From Caenorhabditis elegans (taxonomy: Eukaryota; Nematoda; Chromadorea; Rhabditida; Rhabditidae), in NCBI RefSeq assembly GCF_000002985.6, contig NC_003280.10, positions 12,706,501-12,770,500 on the forward strand: a stretch of 64,000 nt of DNA, given 5' to 3'. Below the pieces are notes generated by a model that saw only the letters and a program-made list of their open reading frames with translations, did not search any database and was not told the DNA's origin. Position numbers and translations under genes: made by a program. Positions 35,470-44,311 of the stretch are shown piece by piece. The first letter of the stretch is position 1, and each line of letters opens with the position of its first letter.

Positions 35470-37770
35470 TCATTTCCTACTGGGATTCAGAAGAAGCCGC
35501 AAGAAAAGTCCCGGATAATCATCGTCCACAGGTCGAAGCTCCTCGCGTTCCACGTAGTTTATTTGTGCTCTGGAAACGGTGGAGAGAGTGGAAAATCTGA
35601 ACAAAAACTGAAAATAGTGAAAATCTTAGTGAAAATCATGATATTTCACACTATTTGGAGACAGAAAAACTCGAACAATCCCATTTTTTTCAGGAGAATC
35701 TTCATGTAAACATTTTGTGGATGGGCGAGAATGATGAATACACAAGAAAAAAAATTAGGGAAAGATTAACTGAAAATCGAGAAATTTTCAATAGATTTTG
35801 CGAATAAACATAATAAAAAATTGCAAATTTCCACCTTTTCCAGAAAAAATCAGTGAAATTTGAGTATTTCCAGCTTTTCTCAAAAATTGATTGAAATTGA
35901 CTTAAAATTTGCGAATAAACTTTTTTCTACGGAAAAAATGAACAAAAAGTACTTAAAAATGGGAATCATGATAGCCTGACTTTCAGAAAAAAATTGGCTG
36001 AAAATCTAGAAGTGCCTAAAAATTATTTAATTGAAAATCGAAAAATTACAAAAAAATTGGCTGAAAATAAAAATGTCTCCAAATTTGCAGAGAGAATTTG
36101 AAAAAATGCATGTTTTCAAAATGAAAAAAAAAATTTAAAAATAACAAAATTCCGAAACTGTAGACTCCGATGATGACGATAATGAAGACGACGAGGCAGA
36201 ATCCAACTCCCCGCCAACCCAGCAGGGATCCCAGTTCAGCTGAACTGTCAGTTGACAATTTTTGGCCAGAGTTTCGTGATTTTTTCACTTTTTCAGCGGA
36301 TTTTTCAACACGAACCGGTGCCAAATTGGTTTTTGCAATATAAACTTCAGAATCACTTGGTGGCTCATCGAGTTTGACCTGAAAAATGAATAAATTTTAA
36401 GATTTTTCTTTTTTTTTTCAAAAATTTCAAAAACTTCTACGTTTTTCCGATTAAAACTCTTATTTACCACAATGCTTACATGAAAACATACCATTCTCGA
36501 CTTTTCCGACGCGGTGGCAGTGGATCTTCTCTCATTTTCAGATGAATCGTGTCGCCGACGTCTTTCATCCCGGAGTGATGGTGACTTCCGAAGATCGCCA
36601 CTTGAGTATCGCTGGCGACGACGTTCCGGCGATCTTCTACGCTCTCTACGATCCTCCGTGGCTTCCTCTGATCTTTCCGATTATCATCCTCATCATTGGA
36701 CTCTGGTTCTTCTTTCTTCACTTCATACGACACCGCCAACAGCTCCCGCTCCTTCTCCTTGAGCTTCTCCTTCTTCTTAGGCTCCTGAGTCTCGAGAAGC
36801 TTCTCCTTATTGTTTTTTTTTGTGGGAGTTCCGACTCCGTCGCTCCAACCACATCCGATCACGTGTATTCAGCTCGACCGACGCCTCGAAAAATTTTCAA
36901 AAAAGGCGGAAAAAAATATTTGAATTCGTCCAGAGGAATTTCACCACAGTGCGTGCAAATATGTCTGCATTTGCGCGTGACGGTGTTTGCACAAATTACA
37001 CTGAATGGTCGAGCTGAAAACACGTGTCCGACTTGTCCATCTTGGCCATCGAGCTTCCCGGTACAGTGCTCAGCTCCTTGTCGTCGAGACCCTTCTCCTC
37101 ATCTTCGCCGTTGTACTCGGTTTCTTGCTGAAAATATGATCATTTTGCAATTTTTGAAGGGAAAAAATAGTCAAAAGTCGTCTTAATACCATCAAAATCA
37201 GAATCTTTTCAATTTTTGCTGCGTTTAGTATAGGGAAAAGCATGTAATTGCTTAAATTTTCAAAATTTCTGCGGTTTCTCGATTAAAACTCTAATTTACC
37301 ACAATGTTTACATGAAAACATACCATTCTCGACTTTTCCGACGCGGTGGCACTGGATCTTCTTTCATTTTCCAATGAATCGTGTCGCCGACGTCGTTCAT
37401 CCCGGCGTAGTGGCGACTTCCGACGTTCGACACTTGGGGATCTCCGTTCTGTTCGATCTTCAGGGGATCTTAGGCGATCTCTACAATCCTCGGGGGATCT
37501 TCGGCGTTCTGCACGATCATCCGGTGACTTTATACGCTCTTTACGATCTTCCCGTTGATCCTGTCGCTCCACAGATCTTCTGCGATCCTCCCGAGGCGTC
37601 CTCTGATCTTTCCGATTATCATCCTCATCACTGGACTCTGGTTCTTCTTTCTTTACTTCATCCGACACCGCCAACAGCTCCCGCTCCTTCTCCTTGAGCT
37701 TCTCCTTCTTCTTACGCTCCTGAGTCTCGAGAAGCTTCTCCTTATCGTCTTTTTGTGGCTACGAGATATT
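35470..37770 (-). CDS. charged single-pass membrane protein, partial model with duplicated exon
   Basis: Minus-strand exons can be linked in phase. 37324-37770 is Lys/Glu/Arg/Ser-rich (KEKLLETQERKKKEKLKEKE, EESSDEDDNRKDQR-like, RS/RE repeats, ending SEKSRM). 36159-36378 starts VKLDEPPSDSEVYIAKTN and ends in a transmembrane span (GVGFCLVVFIIVIIGVY). 35470-35567 reads QINYVEREELRPVDDDYPG and ends LLLNPSRK. The last junction works only if the second AG of 'tttccagag' is the acceptor. A second copy of the Arg-rich exon lies at 36492-36830. The layout is a cytosolic charged domain, one C-terminal span and a short tail. The 5' side is cut by a palindromic repeat at ~37765, so the start is not known. 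Family not recognised; it could be a decaying gene. Confidence 0.45.
36492..36830 (-). pseudogene. second, frameshifted copy of the Arg/Ser-rich exon
   Basis: This copy matches 37324-37770, including intron flanks (tgcttacatgaaaacatacc) and the donor. After DNRKDQRKPR one base is missing relative to the other copy. The natural frame shifts, then reads cleanly again as an Arg/Ser-rich sequence (RRERRRSPERRRQRYSSGD, ending in SEKSRM). It also lacks the middle Arg/Asp repeats. If spliced in, it would break the frame, so it is probably skipped. Confidence 0.6.
36895..37135 (-). pseudogene. possible MYND/SET-type zinc-finger fragment
   Basis: After a TTTTCAG acceptor at ~37130 one frame reads QETEYNGEDEEKGLDDKELS and stops 21 codons later. 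A second frame continues with GQVGHVFSARPFSVICANTV, then CRHICTHCGEIPLDEF. The phrase resembles the start of SMYD-type proteins (SET N-lobe residues followed by the first MYND cysteine pairs). The remaining MYND cysteines are absent, so at best it is a truncated relic. The identification rests on pattern memory only. Confidence 0.25.
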
Positions 37771-38219
37771 CAAATATGCTGCGAAATACGTATTCTCAGA
37801 ATTTTGTGTTTCTGTACTTGTTGGCATGGAATACCAAATTTTCAGCTAACAAAATGATTAACATCAGTCTCAAAATCCAAAACTGTTCAGTTTTCAGCTC
37901 CAAATATTCATTTTTGGTTCGAAATAATTAGCATTCAGCTCGAAATTTGTAATTTTCAATCTCTCCAGTTTTCAGCTTTATATTTTGAAATTTCCGACTT
38001 TTTATAATTAAATTAAATGAAAAATTATAGAAAAAGACTTGCTTAGTATGAAAATAACATTCATATTCATTGAAAAACTGTTCCATTTCAGAAAGGTGAG
38101 TTATCATATTGGAAGAAGCACTTCTGCAAATCTGCTAGCCGCTGAACCCTAATTCAAAAATCCCATCTTTTCAGTTTCAAATCTTCAATTTTCAGCATTG
38201 TCAACTCTAAATTTCCCCT

Positions 38220-39799
38220 ACCTGAATATGCCGATCAGCGAACAAATCCTCGACAAGTGTACGATCAACTCTGTTCATTCCAGCGTTGTGAATAGCGAAT
38301 CCATACGGCAAGAGGTCCTTCAAATCCAAATTCTTCGCCTGCTCGGCCTCGGTTCTCAGGATTTCTGTGCTCGCTGATCCCTCACGCATGAACGCCGACA
38401 ACGTGTCCTTCTCGAGGCACGCGTCACGAATCGCCTTCGCGGTTTCTGTCGTTTCCTTTCGGTAATGCACAAAAACGAGGACTTGGCTCTTTCCGGCGTG
38501 CTTCATGATCTTGTCGTACACCGCTTCATTCATCGCCTGGAAAAAGTAAAATCTGTGAAAATTAAAAATTCTGGAAAGAAAATGTATGAAAAACACGTAA
38601 AGTCGTCTTATCAGAAAAATAAGGCTAATAGCTATAAACGGAAAGTTAATTTTATAAAAATTCCAGACTCGAGTTCACTTGGATGACCACTCCATTTCAC
38701 GCTCTCTGATCTCTCTGATTACACGACCTGGATAACCTTTTCTGAGAAAAATAACTATTTAAAAATACACATGTGATTTTGCTCAGAACAGGAGTATCCT
38801 CAATTTATACAGTTATTTCACCTCAGTTTTTTTTATAGAAAAAAGGAAATGATGTTCGAAAGTAGGACATTGAAAAATATTCTGTTGACCGAATATGGCC
38901 TAGAAATTGTGAAGTGCTTTGAGCACGAATACTTCATTTAAAAACAGTTTCGCCCTTGAGGATACTCCATCTTCAAACAAATTTTACCTGTGACGTCGCC
39001 GAATCATCATTCTTCTCAGTAACTCCAATAATCTGTTGCTTGAGGGGAACTGGACGATAGCTGTTATCAAAGAAGTGCAAATGCTCAGTCTTCACGTGTC
39101 GCCACATCTTCCTAATTCGGAAGAGTTGCTGAAAGTCCGACCAGTCGACACTCATCGTGATTCTGCTCCATTTGACGAATCGTTCTGACGACGATCGACT
39201 CCAACACCGGTCCACGATCATCGTGAAGCAGATGGATCTCATCAATGATCAACAGCCGAACCATCTGGTTATAGGCTCTCTCTCCGCCTTTTCGCGTCAC
39301 CACATCATACTTCTCCGGCGTACAAACGATCACCTGAGTCGCCATAAACTGCTCTTTGTTCATTTGACCAGTCATTTCGCCGACAGTGATTCCGAATGGA
39401 GCGAGACGTTTCGAAAAGCTTCCAACCATCTCTTGAACCAGTGACTTCGTCGGAGCAATGTAAACAATCTTGAACTCCTCGAGCTTCACACTTCCATCCT
39501 CTGCCAAGTGGTTTCCAATTTCTTGGAGCATTGTGAGCAGCCCCACGTTGGTTTTTCCAGCTCCAGTTGGAGCACAGAGCAAGAGATGCTCTTTGGATCG
39601 AAGAGCTGAATCACAGAGTCGGGATTGGATCCTGTTCAGCGACTTGTAGCCGTCGAACGCTGGCTTAGCCCATTTCGGCAGCTCTGAGACACTGGTGATC
39701 TTTTCTCCTCCGGCGAATGGACGTGGTTGGAGAGCTGGTACGTGGAATTCTTCGTAGGACTTCTTCTGGAGGCGGTAGGACCCGACGGGGAGCTTGCAG
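38220..39799 (-). pseudogene. partial duplicate of snrp-200 exon 3 (helicase cassette 1)
   Basis: 39799 down to 39112 is nearly identical to the 5' part of snrp-200 exon 3, with [12 protein letters not shown] and SATLPN conserved. Differences include an in-frame 6-base loss (TGDAQMSK to TGQMNK). At LPN-Y the Tyr codon has become TAG (39112-39114), and an 8-base net deletion follows, so the helicase is cut after motif III. Homology resumes to 38988, is interrupted by ~450 bp bounded by splice-like sites (CACAG/gtaaaat and tttttccag/GC), and continues 38538-38220 ([16 protein letters not shown] through HIQVG) to the same donor as the parent. It is a degenerate tandem relative of the parent gene 10 kb away, on the same strand. 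Confidence 0.85.
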
Positions 39800-40073
39800 C
39801 TGTAAAATTGTTTTTTTTTTCAGTAAATATTGACGCAATTGGGGGTTTTTTCTATAAATATTGATCTAAGTTTTTGCAGAAAAAGTGTTTTTGTTCCGGC
39901 AAGAGAAAATCTATGAGTATTTGATACACCGTCCGAGAAATTGTTTTCCCTGTGTCTTTTAGTTTCTTTCTTAACTAGACTAAAAAACGAAAATAAACAT
40001 TTTCTAGTCAATAAATTATTTTCTACAATTCAAAACCATCCAATTATTGTTAAAGAGACATTTTGCTGCACAC

Positions 40074-40334
40074 CTCTGAAAAAAGCCCCGCTGTTCAGAT
40101 TCTTCTTTCTTCATTTTCCTTTCTCCAAAATTCAAATCCAAATTATTCAACGTCTTCTGCTTCTCGATTGCCTTTTCGGCTTCTCTTAGCACACTGGGAA
40201 GTCTCGTAATTTTGGTTTTGGGAGGGCTTTCGTGTGGTTCTTCCGTTATCTCAACGATGCGTTGTACATCTGGAAGTGATTTCATGCATTCTTCAATTGA
40301 CTTGAGCTCACGTTCCACATTACAATCGGTTAAT
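40074..40334 (-). CDS. unknown exon upstream of the snrp-200 duplicate
   Basis: A 261-base block lies between a TTTTCAG acceptor (40335-40336) and a donor (AGAG/gtgtgc). It is open throughout and protein-like: DCNVERELKSIEECMKSLPD, RIVEITEEPHESPPKTK, LREAEKAIEKQKTLNN, ERKMKKEESEQR. It is highly charged and probably helical or coiled-coil. Its exit phase matches the entry phase of the snrp-200-derived exon at 39799, so splicing would give an in-frame chimera running through the helicase P-loop to the stop at 39112. No counterpart exists in snrp-200 and no family is recognised. An internal ATG (MKSLPDVQ) could serve as start. Confidence 0.45.
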
Positions 40335-40694
40335 CTGAAAATGTTTCAGTTAAGGCTCAAAAAATTTCCATGTATACAAAACATGTCAGAGAGACTTTGC
40401 ATCTTAACGAAGAAACTTCAATATATTTTAGATTTCTTCATAAGATCAATAAAAGTTTTTTTCAAATTTACAATTTTATGTTCCCGTAATATTATTGCCC
40501 ACTTCTAAAGTTATGATAGTTGACGGCATCCTTTCTATATGATTTGTATTTCTTCATAAAATCATTTTCTTACATTTCACTCCATTTAAAGGTGAAGTAG
40601 AGACAAAAAAAATTTTGCTTGAAATGACAGAAAATAGACCCTAATGACCGAATGTGATAGTAATAGAAATTTGAAATTTTTTTAAATGATTTTT

Positions 40695-41105
40695 TCAATT
40701 TTGCAAAAATCGAAGACACGGCCGAATCAAATTTGAATCCCCGCGCAAATGAGTGACGTCATTTTTGCGTTTTCTGCCTCAATCCGTCGGTTTCCTCAAT
40801 TTTTTCTTCCATATTTGATTTAAAACTGTTTGTCATTTTTTCAGACACTTCTCCGTAAATGTAACTCGATTACCCGAAAGAAATTGGTGGATATCTCAAA
40901 ATTTTAATAGTTATTTATAACCTTTTTCCAGAAAAGCGATTGAAAGTTTGACAAACATATTTTTAAATCAAATATAGAAGAAAAAAGTAAGAAATACAGA
41001 AGAAATTAGCTAAAAAAAAAGCTAAAAATACTAAAAATGACGTCACTCATTTGTACGGGAATTTCAACTTAATTCGGCCGTTTCTTTGATTTTTGCAAAA
41101 TTGAA
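40695..41105. repeat. ~410 bp inverted repeat
   Basis: The outer arms 'caattttgcaaaaatcgaag' and 'ctttgatttttgcaaaattg' enclose 'gcaaatgagtgacgtcattt' and 'aaatgacgtcactcatttg'. The inner sequence 'tcttccatatttgatttaaa' is mirrored by 'tttaaatcaaatatagaaga'. A palindromic DNA-transposon relic. Confidence 0.75.
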
Positions 41106-41209
41106 AGCATTGGGCCCGAAATGTAGCTATTCCATATCGTCTGACTATCCGTATACGTTCGATGCTTTTCAAAGAGCCAATTCAAAATCGAACTTCCAGT
41201 CTGGCTTTT

Positions 41210-41350
41210 CATCACTCCTACGTAGGTCTGCGCCACTCTTACAAAGGCCTGCGCCACTCTTACGTAGCCCTGAGCCACTCTTGCGGAGACCTGCGCCACT
41301 CTTACGTAGACTCGCGTTTCTCCTTAGTAGTCTTGCGCTAGTCCTTCATA
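41210..41350. repeat. 21 bp tandem repeat
   Basis: About six degenerate units of 'ctgcgccactcttacgtag'. Being a multiple of three, they make an open frame on the minus strand (RVAQTYVGV-like repeats), which I regard as incidental. Confidence 0.75.
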
Positions 41351-42381
41351 GACTTGTAGAAATCCTACGTAATCAAGAGAAGTAGATACACCGGAAAAAA
41401 GAGAACACGAGATACCTTGAAAAACGATAGATAACGGAAAAGTAAATTGCGAAATCTACCGGTAATCTAATCGTACACACACAAACCAGCTGACGGATTA
41501 TCTCCATAACTGAAATCAGAATATACTCGAGACTCACGGAGTCGACTTTGTACTCCTATACACTCTGATCTGGCTCAACCAATCAATTTAAAAGCGACAT
41601 AAATGCACGATAATATTTCTCATTCAACTAATGTAGCCGAATTGGACTTGATAACAGCCCTGCCGTGGCCTGAACTCGTAATTTCGCGATAAAGAATTGC
41701 TCTTTCTGCGATGTGGACTCCGGTTACCTGGTAACCACAAAGAAAATCATCCACAAAATTCTCTCGATAATTGTTATCGGAATATTCACAAGACTCATGG
41801 AGTCACTTTCACATAAAAACGTATGCCTTTCACTCGATAGAAAATCTTTCTTGGGACCTGGTCTATCAGATCATGATTTTTTAACGCGAAAATTACCAAA
41901 GTAGCTTGTTAGAGATGAATAGATAAAGAGATAGGGAGAGCGAGTGCGCGAGTGCACGAAAAACGGAAAGAGAAAAGTTAAAGAGCGATAAGAAGGAGAG
42001 AACGATAAACGAAAAATTAAAAGCTTGGATAAAATAACAATACCGAAAAGAGCGCGTATGACAGAGAGATAGAGAAGAGACAGAAACGAACATATATTCT
42101 CCAAGATGAGAGAGAACCACTGACCATTTCGAAATGGACAGAAAACTTAATGAAGTGCCCAAATTGCAGGGGAAAATCAGCCTTTGAGCTTCCGAAAGTA
42201 CGCTTCCTGAGCGTTACAAGTAAAAACTGAGAATTTAAATGAATTCCTCCTGCAAATCCTGCATCTGCTCAGATTACTCTTGGAAAACGTAAAAATTACC
42301 ACATTTTTATCATTACGAAACGAGAAAAAACGCTTGAAACGCAACAGAATCGAGTAAAATCGATAAATAACCTAACAACTA

Positions 42382-42881
42382 CTAAAAATTTGATAAAAAT
42401 ACAATACAATCAAAGAAAAATCGATGCAAATCGATAAAATCACGTCCTTTTTCGTTACCAACACGTAGAATGGTGACAAATCGCCGCTGCGGCCAAGGCA
42501 AGATTTCATCGCGTCGAGACCCATCGAACACTAAAGGCGATGCGCCTTTAAGCTGGCGGTACGATACTCGCTCCGCTTTCTCGGGGAAAACATATAATTC
42601 ATATTTTATTTCAAAGTAGTTTTGTCGCGTAGCAATGCTCAAACTAAGCCAGCGTTGGTCCTCACTCTTGCGCTTCTTCGCCCGCTCTATAGATTGTTTT
42701 ACAATACATTTAGTTTTTCGAGCTGTTGCGCTGAGTATGCATCTGAAAACAATGATTTGGAATAAATAAGAAATATGGTATGAACTTACATATCATATGT
42801 TTTTAAGTGATCCAGTACGTCAGAGAGAACAACAGTTGGAAGTTTGAGAAGATGGAAGGGTGAAACAGGAGAAGACGACAT
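42382..42881 (-). CDS. truncated F-box-B family gene fused to repeat DNA
   Basis: Exon 1 (42790-42881) encodes an N-terminal F-box start (SPFHLLKLPTVVLSDVLDHL). Exon 2 (42382-42742) begins CILSATARKTKCIVKQSIER, RKSEDQRWLSLSIATRQNYF. The two join in phase, like the intact paralogues at 46354-47313 and 48719-49657. After ~80 residues similarity stops. The frame runs on through unrelated sequence (SYRQLKGASPLVFDGSRRDE and on) to a stop at 42382, giving ~150 residues. That tail comes from a repeat containing 'ggtacgatactcgctccg'. F-box-B proteins are SCF ubiquitin-ligase adaptors; this one keeps the Skp1-binding box but has lost the substrate-recognition part. Confidence 0.6.
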
Positions 42882-44309
42882 CTGGAGTGCTATGAAAGAG
42901 AAAATGACGAAGATTGGAGCAACTGTCAGAGGCGGCCCTTATTCCGAGGGGACAAACTTTTAGGGTGGCAAGGTATTTTTGGGGACAAAGTATCCAAAGT
43001 GACATGGTATCCAGTCGACAAAGTGCCATTTGTCTCTGACCGGGCGTATCTTCGGTGACAAACTTTTTCAACTAGTTTTTATATGTATTTTTCGACCACT
43101 TTTTGTTCATATTTTACTGGAATAAGTTTTTAAATGCAATTTTCCATGGATTTTCGGCCTTGACTACTCACAATTGAATGTATGAACAATGATCTTTTGG
43201 GAAAATGCTGTAAAACGTCCAACTAACCTGGACTATCGTAAGATTCTTCCTTATAATCTGATCCTTCAGCTCCGAAGGATCACAGGGGGTACCTCCTGAT
43301 GATCTGATCCTTCAGCTCCGAAGGATCAGAAGGGTACCTCCTGGTGATCTGATCCTTAAGCTCCGAAGGATCATAAGGGTACCTCCTGGTGATCTGATCC
43401 TTCAGCTCCGAAGGATCACAAGGGTACCTCCTGGTGATCTGATCCTTCAGCTTCAAAGGATCAGAAGGGTACCTCCTGGCTCAGAAAGATTCCAACACTC
43501 TGCGGGGTATTTTTGTTCTCTGCTGTTTGACCGTTGGAGGGGTCAATTCCAATGTTATGCCTCACAATTTTAGTTTACATGTTGTATTGATAACTGATAC
43601 TTACTTTGCCATTTTCCTATCAGTTATCCTAAAATTGTTAGTTTCGTTAATTATGAATCTTACCCGCTTCTATAGAGTCGGAGTAGTGGATGCCGGGAAA
43701 TTATTTAAAATTGTGATAAATAAATACATAAATATTAAACCAGCAAAAAAAATGGAAACCTGTTAAATCTACATTTATAGATATGACTTTCTCCCGCTCC
43801 TAATTTGGGGATGTTATTTAAATGTCACTGCAACTTTTTTCGAACGAGGGCTGAGAAAAAATGCGAAAAATCGGTGTTTGCACACAATACACCGCATTTT
43901 ACGACATTTTCTACTTTCTTTGTTTTCTTGTGTTTTTCACCGATTTTTCCCGTGTTTTCTTATTAAAACTGATAAATACATATTTTTTGTTAATGCTAAA
44001 ATAATTTCCAGATGAAAAAATTGTGAATTCAGCCGGCAAGTAGCGGTGAAAGTGGGCAATGTAATATGATGGATTACGGGAATACAAAACCCAAACTTTT
44101 TCCCAAACCTGATACATATGATGTTTAGATGCTAAAAGTAACCGATTTTTATAACGAGACCGCTGAAAAAGTTTTGAGATTTTCAAAATTCAACTTTTTT
44201 GGTAAAAAAAGTCGAGATTTTGGCACAAAATGTTGAATTTTGAAAATCTAAAAACTTTTTTAGCTGTCTCGTTATGAAAATCAGGTACTTTCAGCATCTT
44301 AAAAGCATA
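42882..44309. other. intergenic with minisatellite and older repeat
   Basis: 43253-43483 is a minisatellite. 43530-43780 is a repeat shared with 48390-48540 ('ccaatgttatgcctcac', 'ccattttcctatcagttatc'). From ~43830 begins the left arm of the palindromic element that received Tc1. No gene is seen. Confidence 0.65.
43253..43483. repeat. ~46 bp minisatellite with GATCCTTC hairpin
   Basis: Five units of about 46 bp contain 'gatctgatccttcagctccg' and 'aaggatcacaagggtacctc'. Each unit holds a near-perfect palindrome (gatccttc...gaaggatc). Units differ at only a few bases, so the array is homogenised. Confidence 0.9.
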
Positions 44310-44311
44310 TA

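Larger units (their letters stand above)
40340..42380. other. intergenic, repeat-containing
   Basis: 40695-41105 is an inverted repeat and 41210-41350 a short tandem array. 41900-42110 is purine-rich on the plus strand (many aga/gag runs), giving false frames on the minus strand. The rest is unremarkable AT-rich DNA without a believable exon. Confidence 0.6.

Noticed and set aside
36542..37186. 214-codon plus-strand frame
   Set aside because: Antisense of the Arg/Ser-rich exon on the minus strand, which has splice sites and a protein-like composition; the plus frame is a Leu-rich shadow.
41069..41299. Frame with RVAQ repeats
   Set aside because: Produced by a 21 bp tandem repeat; no start context or flanking exon.
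41871..42162. Hydrophobic minus-strand frames of 77-89 codons
   Set aside because: Antisense of a purine-rich tract, with no splice sites or homology.
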